Assembly (NCBI GenBank): GCA_001600175.1
Contig: BCJC01000004.1
Span: 1,736,001 to 1,800,000 of the forward strand
Length of the DNA stretch: 64,000 bases
Direction of reading: 5' to 3'
From: Erythrobasidium yunnanense
Lineage: Eukaryota > Basidiomycota > Cystobasidiomycetes > Erythrobasidiales > Erythrobasidiaceae
The notes beneath the pieces were generated by a model, which searched no databases, was not told the origin of the DNA, and saw only the letters and a list, made by a program, of their open reading frames with translations. Made by a program: the position numbers and the translations under genes. Below are positions 22,246 to 34,729 of the stretch, piece by piece (positions within the stretch are counted from its first letter, which is position 1; every line of letters starts with the position of its first letter).

Positions 22246-24736
22246 ATGCCCGCAAGCTCCAGCGAGAACGGATCTGTAAAGAAGAGCCCAGCACCTCTGA
22301 ATCCTACATGCGATCTTTGCAGAAAACGCAAGGTGAAGACATCTTGGTCCCAGCCTGCTCGGAAGGTGGCTCTAACCTCGACAGTGTCTGTATAGATCAA
22401 ATGCGTAAACGATCCTAGCCCTATTCTACCAGGTTCCAAGTGTGAAGGATGCCGGTGAGGCGTGGGGTCTCTTGACGAAAACTATACCATGCTGATCGAT
22501 TATGACTACACTTATTAGCAAGCTAGACGTGGATTGTAAATACGAGGTTCGCGAACCCGCCTGCCTGCAATCTACCCGCACCAAGAACTGATGATTTCCC
22601 CTACGTAGTACGTGAGGCAGAAGCCTGGCAGAAAGAGCCAGTATGCAGCCGGAGGAGTTGGAAAAGCTACGGCGACCCAAGCCTCCATCTCCCTCGTCGA
22701 GCTCCAGAATACCTATCCCTATCCTCCCGTCTCTTCACTATCCACCCTACGTACACCTACCGCCTCTGTAACACAACTTGTCGATTCGCAAGCAAGCTCG
22801 CATCGACCTTTCTCGCTCGAGAACGAGTCGAACCACACGTCGGCCTTGCTAGACCCAGTGGCGAGTACAAGCGCTCAGCCGTACAGTCTGGACACTCTCA
22901 CCAAGCCCTCCGCTGGTCCTCTCGGAGCGTCACAGGAAGGCGACAACGACTTTGGGTATAGCTGGTTGGATTCGATACTCGAAGGAAACGCAGATTGGCT
23001 TTCCACCGACCCAGCTTCCCAGAACGGGCAAGGGCTCCCCGACTCCTTCTTTGAAGAGTTCGAGTTTCTCACACAACAGCAGCCCAAAGCGAATGACCAG
23101 ATACAACTATTAGCACAAGAATCTCCAGAATTCGGCTCTGCGAGGTCACTGCCGGAGACCACGCCTCCAGTCGCAGCATTGGCTACCAAGATCGAGCGAA
23201 AGACCGACAAGGGCCCGTCGTGGGACCACATTACGCACTTTGTGTCTCTATGGCTGCAATACCTCTATCCTTTACTGCCCTTGGTGCATCGGCCCAGATT
23301 CGCTGAGGATCTGGCCATGCGCAGGGATCTTCGCGATCCCGACTTCAAGGCCCTGCTGCTCAGTATCGGTGAGTGCCGGAGCAGAAAAGAAAGCAGGCAA
23401 GTTATGCTGAGCATCTGTATCAGTGGCATACGTTATCTCACAGCTCCCGACAACCCGTCTGGTCAATGAGCACTATTCTATCGAAGGCCTCAAGAGCATG
23501 CAGAGGTCCTGCCATCGAGTCTCGCGTACGCTTCAGCGCTCATACTATGGCACACCCAACCTCACGCAGATCACGACCATCATATTGTGTGGTGCCTTCG
23601 TTCCAGGAAAGGCTTGGACGCTAAAACCTCTTCTGCAGCGATTCCTTCTATCTTTTGAGCGTGGGTTTGGACCACACTGCCGGAGCAAGATTAGGACAAG
23701 CTTTCCAGCTTGCATACTCGTGCGGTCTGCACAGTGATGCCAAGACGGAAGCCTTGGGCTTGAATGCCATCGAGGTCCAGCTTCGAAGGAGGGTATTTTG
23801 GCAGCTGTTCGCAGCTGATAAGTAAGCACGCTTCACTCATATGAGGAGGTTATACGTCCTGACCTTGTGCCTTCGCCAGGACTCGAGCTATTGGAGGCCT
23901 GCCTATGCTGCTCTGCGAGTTCCAAGGAACGTGCTCTCTGCCAGAACCTATAGACGACGAGTTCATCACTTCGCAAGGCTATTTCTCTCAACCTAAAGAA
24001 AGGATATCACACATCGTCGGCTTTATCGCTGTCACGAGGGTTTTCCGCCTTCTATACGAAGTCTTCTTCCATCATCGCTGCATACTCTCTGGAACTGGGA
24101 GCGTTACGCTCGAATGGGTAGCTGCAACGGAGAGCAGACTACATCTTATCCTGGCGGAGCTCCCTCCTGCAATACAAGAGCCTATGAACGTTCTTGGCGA
24201 AGACAACCGAAGAATCTATGCTATGCAGCGAGCGAACATCCTTGTCACCACGGCTATTGTCAAGTTTGCATTGGTAAGTAGCAATAGTACAGCAGTCTCA
24301 TCTGAAAATACTGATCCAGACCGTACAGTATGACCTCAAGGCTTCGTTGCATGCAGACGAAGCTATCCTCAAGCGGGAGAAGGAGACCGTAGCACGAGAG
24401 ATGCACAGTCTGCTTATGCACGTCTCGATAGACGACATCGCTTCGAACGGAGAGTCTGCTCGCGGCAAGGTGTTCCATATCATCAACGCGCTGTGCGTAC
24501 AGCTGCCTGCGAACGACCTGAACTTCGAACTCGTCCGAGACTGGTATAATATGGTGCGTCATACCAATATCGATATACTGTATGAACAGTGATGCTGATG
24601 TTACATGACTTGTCTGCAGTTCCTCGCCATCTCTTTCATTCAGATGCCTGTCCCAGCGCCTGGAACCGCTGGGCTGGAGAGCAGGGCACCGAGTCCTCCT
24701 ATGCAAGTGCAAGAGGCAGCGCAAGACACCATGTAG
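22246..24736 (+). CDS. Zn2Cys6 transcription factor 2 of the sugar cluster
   Basis: A binuclear zinc-cluster regulator of 671 residues, paralogous to the one at 12001-14511. Exons are 22246-22332, 22396-22454, 22519-22546 (28 bases), 22609-23368, 23424-23586, 23639-23821, 23880-24273, 24329-24553 and 24620-24736. The zinc cluster CDLCRKRKIKC, twelve residues, CEGCRKLDVDC is spread over the first three exons. The homology region includes CHRVSRTLQRSYYG, LRRRVFWQLFAADK and MHVSIDDIASNGES. The first intron falls after CRKRK as in regulator 1, and the exon 23639-23821 has the same 183-base length as its counterpart there. It carries two introns regulator 1 lacks (within the zinc cluster and near the C-terminus). 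Divergent from GH1. Target genes unknown; control of the cluster is inference. Confidence 0.9.
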
Positions 24737-25272
24737 CTATAATATGTTTCCTCTGTCCTCTGTTACCGTTGTTGTAAGTTTGGAAGATTCTTTGTGCCTA
24801 GCTATGGGTGGGTATAGCCACTGTATCCTAGTGAATCTAGTAATATGCGGAGTCTCCAACTGCACAGTGTTATCGAAAGGCGCAATTCATGCGAACCATC
24901 TCCACTCTTCGAAGACTTGTGGTCCGCATCTATGGCGTGCGTGCTAATCTAGACCAAACTCTTTTCACCGTAGATTGCGGGACGGTCTGGACTATTCAGT
25001 GCTACCCCGGAGACTCGACTCATACAAGGGGAGAAGCTTCTGAAAGGCCCTCATTACTCCTAATAGGACACGGTTGATACGCCACTGAGGTGAAAGTGCT
25101 GTAAGTGGATAAAGAAGGAGGAAGGGACAGACACCACGGTGATTAGGAGGCGTACCCATTGAGACCCATTAGCCAGATACAGTACAAGCAGCGGGAGTTA
25201 GCTCAAAAGAAGTCTGGGCTTAAAGGCTGTAGAAGTGGCCATACGAAGTATGCTTTGCAACGAGCAACCAGA
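24737..25272. other. Convergent intergenic region, no gene seen (536 bases)
   Basis: This separates the stop of regulator 2 from the stop of the WD40 gene, and marks the right edge of the sugar cluster. No coding or RNA gene was found. Confidence 0.6.
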
Positions 25273-26523
25273 CTATGACGCCCCACTCCCATCATATCTC
25301 CATAGACCATACGTCTTGGGAGGTAGTGTCTGCCATAATCTGATTGTCCCGTCCTCTGATCCAGATGCATATAGCTCACCGTCTGGCGACTGACAAGTTG
25401 AAAAAGCGAATCAGCATATTGGTCATTGAATATGTCTCCCCAACACCACTCACGAAAGAAATAGCATGCACGGGACCATGGTGTCCTTTGTACACTTCCC
25501 GTTCTGCGCCAGACGCCGCATCATGCACGCGTACCCAACCATCTGAAGTACTTCCAGTGACGAATCTATCGGACTTCGTTGGATGCAGCGATGCTGTAGA
25601 TGGAGGATATGGCAGTATCTGAGTCAAATACGGCTGTCGACTACGTTTGCCTTTCCTGTCAGCTTCGCTCGCGGAACAGCTTAATGTTCGAGCGTGCTTA
25701 CGTTCTCAGATCGATGAACTGAACAGTGTTTCCGAATGTCAAGGATATAGTAGGCCGCTGGCTATGTCCCATCTCCATGCTAGTGATGGGTGCTTCGGTA
25801 TTGATCACATGGGTGCACTTCATGCTGGCTAGATCCCAAAACTTGACGGCTTTGTCTTCGCCAGCAGATATGATCTGGTTGTTGACCTCATCCCATACTA
25901 CGCTCTTAATGACTCCGGTATGTGCTGGCTTTCCATCATCCAGCAGGAACTCTTCCGCTTGCGATGCCTCCGCAGACGCGGAAGCCCCATCTAGAAGCTT
26001 TTGAAGGTTCCATAACCTCAGTCTCTTCTCGTGACCGCCGGTGACTGCCTGTGTACCATCGCCGTTGATGGCTACACAACGAACGATGTGGGCATGAGAT
26101 AGGGTCAGAATGCAACTGCCGTCTGTTGCATCCCATACTTTTGCACTAAAGTCTGCTGAACCACTTATTGCGCGTTGGGTATTTGCAGACAATTTGATAG
26201 ACCAACAGCATCCTTTGTGACCAAGGAACGAGCCTGGTAGTAGGAGACTGTACGATTAGCCAAAGCAGTATACGTAGTCAAACGATATCGCGACACATAC
26301 CCAGCCAATCGCCGGTACTGCCATCACGCAACTGCGAATATAGTCACCTGGTCAGCAACCAAATCCAGGCTTGCCTCTGCCTCAATCACCGCACCATTGG
26401 AGTTCCATCTTTGCAGCTGCTGACGAGAAGGTAGTGCTGGCCGTCTGCTTCCAGAGGCGAGAATGAAACAGAATTGACGGGCCTCGTATGGCCATAAAGC
26501 GGGATGGCCGTTTGCTGCGACAT
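25273..26523 (-). CDS. STRAP: STRAP-like WD40-repeat protein
   Basis: A seven-bladed WD40 protein of 331 residues matching serine-threonine kinase receptor-associated protein (STRAP/unrip), an adaptor linked to SMN-complex and mRNA metabolism in animals. Exons are 26523-26395, 26331-26301 (31 bases), 26233-25702, 25640-25454 and 25389-25273. The N-terminus IPLYGHTRPVNSVSFSP, then CKDGTPMLRDGSTGDWLG and FLGHKG, follow STRAP closely. AKVWDA, RLRLWNL, VKFWDL and RLWQTLPPKTYGLW are blade ends. The first intron must use the GTGCGG donor to give PMLRDG. It shares a 489-base divergent upstream region with the coiled-coil gene. Its exact role in fungi is not clear. Confidence 0.9.
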
Positions 26524-27012
26524 GAAGCAGCCAGGGAAACGATGAGAACGAAGATACTGCGAAGACTTCAAACAATCTCGACAAGCGAGCCTGGGTATAC
26601 TGAAGAAACGAGAGAATTAGGCAGGGGTCAAGAGGGCAGCTAGGCTGGCTCGCTCGCACTTTGGCTGAAGTTACTTCTGCAAGCGCTACACTCATTCTTC
26701 AAGACTACAATATTGATTGTGGTCTGTTCTTTCGAGGATTCCCTGCTGATCGCTTGCTCTGACATTGGCTCTGGATGCCTGCAATGCCTGCGCCAGAGTC
26801 TCCGAGCAGCCATGATGTCAATCACTAGAATGGTCATGGTACTAGGCGATCTGAGGCGTTTGTTCTGCCCAATGTTTGCTGGGCAAGTAAAGTACCTTTC
26901 TGCCAATTACAAGGGATCCGATTTGTCAAAGGATGCCTCTGGCAAAACTCTGGCGACTCTATGCTCGCTCTCCTGTTTCCCACCCACAGATACATCCAGA
27001 GCGACAAGCAGA
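26524..27012. promoter_or_regulatory. Divergent upstream region (489 bases)
   Basis: It lies between the start codons of the STRAP-like gene (minus) and the coiled-coil gene (plus). It should hold both promoters; no distinct element stands out and no gene was found. Confidence 0.4.
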
Positions 27013-27804
27013 ATGAGCCAAACAGCAACAAGTGAGACTCCGCCCTAGTCTCGTCGATGCCCTTGCTGAAATCAGATACCAGTTGTGCAGACTAAGCGAT
27101 TTACAGTCATTGACGATACACTCGATCTGGAACGGAGTGGTCTTGACGACTTCAAATTCATAATACTCTCGCCTGAGAACAGATACCTAGATCGTCGCGG
27201 ACTATACAAAAGGCTTTCAAACACCGACGCGTGGTTCGACTCCGTACTCTCAGCAGGATCTTACCGACAAGAACGCCCTGTCTCTCCTTGGGACATCTGG
27301 AAAAAGGCTCACAAGAATATTGATCGAGTCGCCGTGATGGGTGCTCTAGACGGATCGGGCAAGTGGATGTTGGACCTTCTTTCCAAGGATGAGCTTCAGC
27401 AAGTCGCGAAGAAGCGCAAAGACGAGAAGATTGCAAAGCGCGAACACAAGAAAGCAGAGGCGCCGATGATTGCGAAACAGCGTGAGATGCAGAGACAGAA
27501 GAAGATAGCCGAACGTGAAGCAACCAAAAATGGCGAAAAGCTTCGCAGACAACAGGGACTGGAATGGAAGATGAAGCGAGCTGAGGAAGCCAAAGCCTTT
27601 CTGGCTTCATACAAAGCTACTTCGGCAGCGGCATCAGGGATGGCATCCTCTACGACTCCCTCAAACCCAAAACGATCTCCTTCTCTTTCAAGGCTGTCGA
27701 GCAAATCCAGCAGCATTCGGAAGGCGAGTCTTACCGAGAAGGATGTCAAGATATCGGTGTCCAGACGCAGTAGCCATGCTTCGTCTATATCGTCTGGCAA
27801 TTAG
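27013..27804 (+). CDS. Coiled-coil protein, unrecognised
   Basis: Two exons (27013-27031, 27107-27804) give 238 residues starting MSQTATIIDDTLDLE. Residues 1-100 are a mixed, probably folded segment with aromatic landmarks (YLDRRGLYKRLSN, SPWDIWKK). Residues 105-175 are Lys/Glu/Arg-rich with long helical heptads (KKRKDEKIAKREHKKAE), a probable single long helix or coiled coil. The last 60 residues are Ser/Arg-rich and likely phosphorylated. I recognise no family. The small first exon is chosen because it alone supplies an ATG in the needed phase. A nuclear or RNA-linked role would fit the composition but is a guess. Confidence 0.6.
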
Positions 27805-28045
27805 GTTTTACCATATGTTTCGCAATGGACCTGAGACATTGGTTGCTCGCGGATTATGTCCCCGTCGCCTGTCGTTGTAATCCGATATGTATTCGCTCTC
27901 TTACAGAGCACAACAGCGCTGTCTCGCTTGGAACGTACTCTTTGCTTCTCGACATCTTCCTTGTGTACGCCTACTGCCTCGAGCTGCTGGAAGAGCTGCA
28001 CATACTTGCCGAACATCCGGTCGCAGTGTTAGCGTCATAGACAAG

Positions 28046-29312
28046 ATGGGAGAAGAAACACGACCGTAAAGCCTTCTTGCAACGCAGACGACGCGTAACA
28101 AATGTTCTGACACTCAGCGTTACAGAGCTTTTGAACAATCCTCTCAGTTCCACTACACTCGAAGTCCGCATCCAAGTTGGAAGATTGGCGAAGGCATCCC
28201 AGAAGACACGCCAGCAGATGCAGACCACGATGTATACGAGCTTTTCAGGAAAAGTCGCACACAGGAAGGGCAAGAGAAGCTATTCAAGCGGATAGACCCA
28301 GCAGAGTCCAGCCCAGGCGACCTCTGTGAGCCAGTCGCTGCTGCTAGGCGTCAACGAACATGTTCTGAATCCCTAAGCATAGATAAGCTCATGATTGGAG
28401 GCATCACGCCGCGACCTATTGGCTTCTGCTCAACTATAGGCGAAGATGGTGTTCCGAACCTGGCGCCCTTCTCGTACTTTCAGGCAGCTGGACATCAGCC
28501 TCCTCTCATATTCTTGTCCTTTACAGTCACGTAGGTCGGCGTGTATGCCCTGATCCTGGCGCCTATCCTATATGCTAATACACCTGTGACAGAGGCAGAA
28601 AAGATAGCTGTAACAATATTAAGCGAACGAAGGAGTTCACCGTCAATATCGTGTCAGAGCCATTCGTGGAAGCCATGAAGTAGGTCGATGGGCCTTGTGA
28701 AGCGCACATCACGCTAACTTCACCTGCTGTCATAGCTACACTGCTATCGATATGCCAGCAGAACTGTCAGAATGGGCTGTGTCGGGTCTTACACAGATAG
28801 CAAGTCAGCGCGTGAAGCCGCCTAGAGTCGCTGAGTCTGCTTTTTCTATCGAGTGCGAGCTGGGTAGGTCACTACGCTGAATAGGCATTAAGCATACTGA
28901 ACTGACAGGTTCCCGTTGCACTAGAACACTACTATGACGTGAGATCTTGTATGCTACGCCCAAATCTGCTAGCTGATCTATCTGCATTGTTACAGGTGAA
29001 GCACCCGACAGACCCTTCGAAGGTCACCGGTACGGTCATTCTAGGGCGGGTCAAGCTATTCCACGTCAGATCAGATCTCATAACAGCAAGAGGGTCGATA
29101 GATCCCGCAAGACTGCTTCCTGTCTCGAGGCTTGGGGGAATTACCTATGGGCGGACTACTCAAGGCTATGGTATGTAGAGCCCACCGACGTGACTGTAAT
29201 TCGATACTGAATACCTGAGACAGAAATCACAAGGCCGAAATACGAAGATGAGAAAAGCAATCCCGACTTCGAAAAAGCAATTCAAGGAGGCGATAGAAAG
29301 GCTTCGCTGTAG
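28046..29312 (+). CDS. Flavin-reductase-like (DIM6/NTAB) FMN-binding protein
   Basis: An FMN-binding split-barrel protein of 286 residues, likely cytosolic. Exons are 28046-28065, 28126-28325, 28383-28530, 28593-28679, 28736-28863, 28925-28938 (14 bases), 28996-29170 and 29224-29312. The start MGEETRPAFEQ leads to HPSWKIGEG. The flavin-binding core is LMIGGITPRPIGF, NLAPFSYF and LIFLSFTV, and then NNIKRTKEFTVNIVSEPFVEAMN. LGGITYGRTTQGYEITRP closes the domain. These are hallmarks of the fungal flavin-reductase-like family, whose members use FMN to reduce varied substrates; the physiological reaction is not known. The 14-base exon is needed to keep ELEHYYDVKHP in frame. Confidence 0.85.
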
Positions 29313-29468
29313 AGCTCTGATTTGACGCCGATGTGTACCTAGCGCAATGACGCATATAGTTACACTAGATAACGTAGAATTGTACATGGTAAGGCTTCGC
29401 AATCGAATCGAAACAACAACAATGTAGGATAGCCGAACATGTAGCACAACATCACAAGCATGGCATGA

Positions 29469-32400
29469 TCAAGTCGTGTACATCGTCATAAGATCATCTA
29501 CTCTATCACGCTGCCTTGGGCTGATTTTGAGTCCGTCTAGCAGCTTGAGCGACGTTCCCGCCTGAATCAGCAGGGCGCGATACGCTGTTCGTTTTGCGAG
29601 CCATTCATCAGGCAGAGATCTACGGAAACGGGTATCTTGCGCTTTGTAGCTTTCTGACGCTTCTTTGTTGGTGTCCAAGGAGTCAGGCGCCACGGGCGGT
29701 GGATAGAAGCCGAGTGTAGCTGGGTTCAGCCTATGTGATGGAACCAGCTTTCAGTCTTCGTCTACTGACGTTGCAATTAGGACCCACCGAAGGTCCAGCA
29801 GCTCCAATTCGGGTAGCTCAGACAGCATGGTCACTAGTCCTCGTACTTTCTCCAAGCGATTTCCGACCACACTCAAGCGCCTTAGGCGAGTCATCGCACT
29901 GAGCACACTGAGATCCGACAAGAAGTTGTTGTCCAGCACCAGGACCCGACAATTTGGTACGAGGCCGGAGAAATCGCTAGGTAGTTGGGTGAGCCGACTG
30001 CTTGCCAGCTCGAGCAAGACGAGGTTCATGAAGCGGTCGGTAGGGAAAGCGGTTGGGAGAGGATTGTCTATAGAGTGCCAACTCAGCCGACCGTGTGATG
30101 ATCAAAATCACTGCCTGGACTTACGGCTCAGGAAGAGTCTGCGCAAGTCGCGGAGGTCTTTGACAGGTAGCGATCTACACCAATATTCGTCAGCACATCA
30201 TCTTGAGCTACAAACATTCAACGTACAAAGTAGCATGACGCTGCTCGCGCAAGCTGAGATTCTCCAGGTTCTTCAGGTTCTCGATACCGACAACTTCCGA
30301 GATCGAGTTACAATCCGCAAACATCGTTCGTAGGCCGGTCATATAGCTGACATCGAGGCTCAGTAACCGATTGTGGGAGACCTTCAGGATGCGCAAGTCC
30401 GGAGCCGGCCCGCCAGCTGAAAATCTATGCAAGCCGTTATAGTCTACCGGGACCAACTCTCAGCACTCCACTTTGTCTTATTGCGGTGAAAGTCTTACCT
30501 AGATTGATAGCCTTGAGCGAATGAAGCTTCTCTATCCCGCTCACGCTGGAGATGCGGTTGTTGTGCGCATTCAGGCTCTCTAGTCGTTTCCAAGCAGTAT
30601 GCTCTAACTGAAGTACTTGTAGTTGATTGTCTGACAAATCAAGCTCCAGCAAGCCGTCCAAGTCCGCGATTCCATCAAGGGTATCGATCTGGCACGCTTG
30701 TGCTTGCAGCGATCGCAAATGCTTCAGACTGGCCAGCTGTACAAGGGAGGTGATTCTTGGATTATGCGATACATTCAAGGTTTCGAGGTTGCCAATGTGG
30801 GAGAATGAGGTAAGGTCGCTAAGCTTGTTGTGCGATAAATGGAGGAAGCGCAGGGTATGCGGGAAGCCAGTCAGGTACGCTAGGCAGTTGTTTGACCTGT
30901 GGAAGTGCTGCTCAGTATATTGACAGACAAGCTCGGCATGTTATACACACAAGTTCGCTTCATCCAGCCTTGGCAAGAACTCCTTCATTCGGACGGCGCT
31001 TTCGACTTCTCGTCCATGCAGGTCTATCTGCTTCAGGTCTTTCCAATCAGGTTCATACGGAGCTACATCCGTCAGAATCTGCAGTAGTCGATCATGCGAG
31101 ACGCCAAATGAGCACTCTGTCAGGATGGTAGCGTTCGCATTGAGAGGCTTGCGATGCCAAGCTAGTGTAGAATTGCCGGACGCTATCGTGTTTGCTATTG
31201 ACGTCGAACGTGCGCGTGTCCGAACAGAGCGTGTTCGGTGGGCCATAGGTAGGAAAGCAGTCGGCGTGCTTTGCTCGCTGCTGCAGTCTTCGCCCTCAAC
31301 TGCTCATACAGTAATTCTCAGTACATAAATGACCGCACATCTGATTCGCTGGGAAGAGCATCTTACCTAGTCTATCAAGCTCTTCAAGAGCCTCGACTAT
31401 ATTATGCGTTCGCAATGACTGTATAGTCTGCGATTTCGAGATGGTGCTAGTGACAGGCAAGCTTGCTTCTCCGGCGTAGTCAGGCGAGTCATCAATCGCG
31501 TGCTCTGCTGCTTCTGCCGGCTGAACTTCTACAATACTGGCTTGTGTATCGTCATCCGTCCCAGATTGTTCCGACTCTTCAACAGCATGCTGGACTTGAT
31601 GTCTAAGCGCACTACTCTGGTGCTTGGGGAAAGGGCGAGTAGAAAAGGGTGTAGGGTCCATGACGATCTGCCCGCTTGTCCGGCCGTCAGAAAAGCTGAC
31701 GCTTCGAGATAGCTTTCTTTCTCCAGAAATCGTTCTGTTTCCTGGAAGAGGAGTGAAGAAGGACTCGCTGCGCGTTGCTTTCATTGCTGATCTGGGTGCG
31801 GACGCGAGTATGGATTTATTAGAATCGGTGTTGCTGACAGATCTACTGGAAGTCTGAGCTGATGCTTGAGGCTGTGATGATTGTGCTTGAGCAGCACCAG
31901 AGGTGGAAGTCGAAGATGGCTGAGAAGGAATTGCGGGCAGGTCTGGTGAGGGTAGAGGCATACTCGAGCCATTGACCGATGGTACAGGCGGTGTCGATGT
32001 CTTCTCGATACCATGAATAACACTCGTAGTGACATTACTCTTCTCTTCTCTGATCGTGAAGGTGAGTGAGCCACTCCTGCGATGTCTCACGCCGTCCAGT
32101 GAAACAGAGATAGATTCTGCAGACTTGCTATCTGCAATACTTGTGATGTCTCTGAAAGGATCGTCTTCACTCTCTTGATTTCCGATAGGACTGGAGTCTT
32201 GTTCGGGTATCACGCTGAGCTGATGACCATACTGCGCATCTTCTTCTTCCAGTGCTGCCTGAGGTATGGGCACAGTAGGTGCAGCTTTGACCCATCGCTG
32301 ATTAGCATGGTCGTAAACCATGTCGCCGAGCAAGTCTGCCGTAAGCAGTTCTTTCGCATCTTCCGGAGCGATATGCACCATTCCACTGGCGTGTAGCGCA

Positions 32401-34531
32401 GCCATCTTCGCTTGATCATTATTCCTAAGACTATCAACGAGACTTGTAGCAGCCGTAGAAGCAGCTGAAGGGATTCTTGTACTAGTCGAAGTGAAGAATC
32501 TATCGCTTGATGACTGGGAAGAAAAGGATGAAGCGGGGCGAGCGGGCGGCCTTGCATCCCTTCCCAGCGGGGCAGTCGCGAACGCCCGCTTAAAAGAGGA
32601 CGAGGAGCCTAATGAAGATCCTGCTGTGCCATGATAAGAGGGTTGAGAGAGAGTTTGGCGGATAGAAGCAGATGCGGCGGAATATGTGAATTGAGGTAAG
32701 GGAGCCAAAGCATCTTGACGCTCGTCATCAGGCGTAGAGATATCAGGCGCGGCAGTCTCGACTGTTGACGATTCTTGCGGAGGTGCCTGCTGTTCCTCCG
32801 GTAAATCACTCTGTCCAGTAAATTGTCCCGCTTGCGAAAGGTTGTGTCCGACAGTAGCCATCATTGGCGTCGGATTTGGCGGCCTAGCGATCTGATTCTC
32901 TGCCATCGAAGGCTTGCCGAGGCCAAGTTGCCTTTCGTCCTCGCTCAAAGGCGGACTACCACTCTCCTGTCCGGTCAATCTTACATCATTCCGCTTGTTT
33001 ATTCTCTCCATCAATGCTCGAGCTTCTTGTAGCTTATCATTCACAGCTCGATCCTGCACCTGCCGTACAGGCTGGCTCTTCGATAGCTCATCGAACGAAG
33101 GGCTTTCAAGCCTAGGAGCAGGTTGTGATTTTGCCATCCGCGCTTGCTGCCCGAATGCGCCGGCAGTTGAAGAGGAGAGAGGCGGCAGAGTGCGGAGCGG
33201 AGGTCGTCTCGGAGACTCGCTGTTCGTCGTCATGCGAGTGAAAGGCAATCGTCTAGCGGGCGTAGCTATGCTTGCGCTCATCGGACCAGCAGCATACATT
33301 CGCTCTCTTGTATGTGAGCGAGGATGAGCCATCGATCTTGTCAATCGCGGCGTCACAGCAGAGGGCGGAAGGCGGACAGGTCCATCTATTCGTGCACGCG
33401 CAGGAGATGATCTGAGATCGCTGACGCTCAGCCTGACCCTCTTCGTGCTTCTCGTATTACAAAGTCTGCCTTCGCTATCTTCGTTGACGAGACCCGGAGA
33501 TGGCTGCGGCTGAGCTTGGGATTTTGGTATCATTCGGAGCGCCGCTAGTGATTCTAGCCATTCGATATCTTCTTGTCGACGATCTTGAGAAGTGTCCCCC
33601 TGTCTAGGTGGGGATGACAGACCATCGATCTCGCGTACGAGCGCTTCGAGGTATTCTCGCGTCTGGGCGTCGTGATGGAACTTGAAGATACCTAAAGATG
33701 GCGATTGCTTATTCGATTGCTGCGTATGAGCAAGCGAGCTTCTCTTGCTAGATCTCGCTGCTGCGGTAGGTGTTGACGTAGCCAAAGCATTCGCGGACGT
33801 ACTGCCTGCATCCGTTAAAGCGGGACTAGGAGCTGGAAGATGAGGCTTCCATGACTGCCGAGCTTGCTTTGCGACATGGAACGAGAATTCCATGGTAGGC
33901 GGCATCACGTGCGTTGTTGCTGGAGATTCGCTTTCGCAAGCTTGCGTAGCGGCTTGCGGAGGAGTAGGTATAGATATATGTGATGATATAGAGTCGGCAT
34001 TGGAGATTATGGTCAGCCCTATCAGATTGCAGACAATCAGCGACACTTGTTTTGACCGGATCTACGCGACGCACCTTCTTCAGCATCTGGACTGGCAGTG
34101 TCTAGCGCGTGTACGACATCTTCTTGTGTAGTACTGGCTTGCTGAGGTAGCGGGGTTGGCGACGGCGCGATGAACAATGCCTGCAATCTGCTTGGTGTTT
34201 TCGGCGCAGTTTCGACGAGGAGGTCGCCTTTTGACGCTGATCTCAGTGCTGCTGCAGCCCATACTATCTGCTGTTGCTGTGGATCACTGCTTGCTGCTTT
34301 GTTGTCGATAAAAGTGCCATAATCTTGTTGTTTTTGGCTGTTGCTTGCATCTCGGATGACCATGCTTCCAAAGTCGAGTATGCCGTCTGCGATTTCTCTG
34401 CTGCTATTGCTGTCGTCGTTGTTATCGTCTGCCTCCTGCTCTCCAGGCTCAGGCTCGGGCCATGCTTCATCCAGCTCCTCCCCAAAAGCCGACATCCATC
34501 CTGGCGTTGATGCTGCTGCTGCTGCTGCCAT
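29469..34531 (-). CDS. NUD1: Nud1/Cdc11-type spindle-pole scaffold with leucine-rich repeats
   Basis: A 1545-residue scaffold resembling Schizosaccharomyces Cdc11 and Saccharomyces Nud1 (centriolin-like), which anchor the septation/mitotic-exit network at the spindle pole. Exons are 34531-34075, 34018-31367, 31299-30951, 30896-30499, 30416-30227, 30174-30125, 30067-29788 and 29730-29469. The first 1000 residues are disordered and Ser/Pro/Gln-rich with many S/T-P sites. DWKDLKQIDLHGREV then begins the repeats: LRFLHLSHNKLSDL, LLELDLSDNQLQ, LESLNAHNNRISSV, LRILKVSHNRLL and LVLLELASSRLT. The C-terminus DTRFRRSLPDEW with SLKLLDGLK is the family's conserved end. Assignment rests on architecture; sequence identity in the N-terminus is expected to be low. 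Confidence 0.82.
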
Positions 34532-34729
34532 GGCTTAGGAGATTGCCAGCTAGACAGTGCGCCCAGCAAGAAAGAGAATCCTATGAAGCGCGCTCGGCTG
34601 TGCTGTGCTTTGTTACTGCGCTTCTAGCATGAAGAAGGAGACGGCCAAGATCGAAAGAAATCAAATACTGTACTGTGCACATTCCTAACCCTTTCTCTTC
34701 ATTACCAACTCATACCAGCTCGTTAAACC

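Noticed and set aside
25191-25260. A tRNA A-box-like TAGCTCAAAAG
   Set aside because: No B box (GGTTCGANNCC) follows at tRNA distance and no cloverleaf can be drawn.
31500-34131. Several plus-strand open frames inside the NUD1-like gene
   Set aside because: They are antisense shadows of a long minus-strand exon and show no domain or splice logic.
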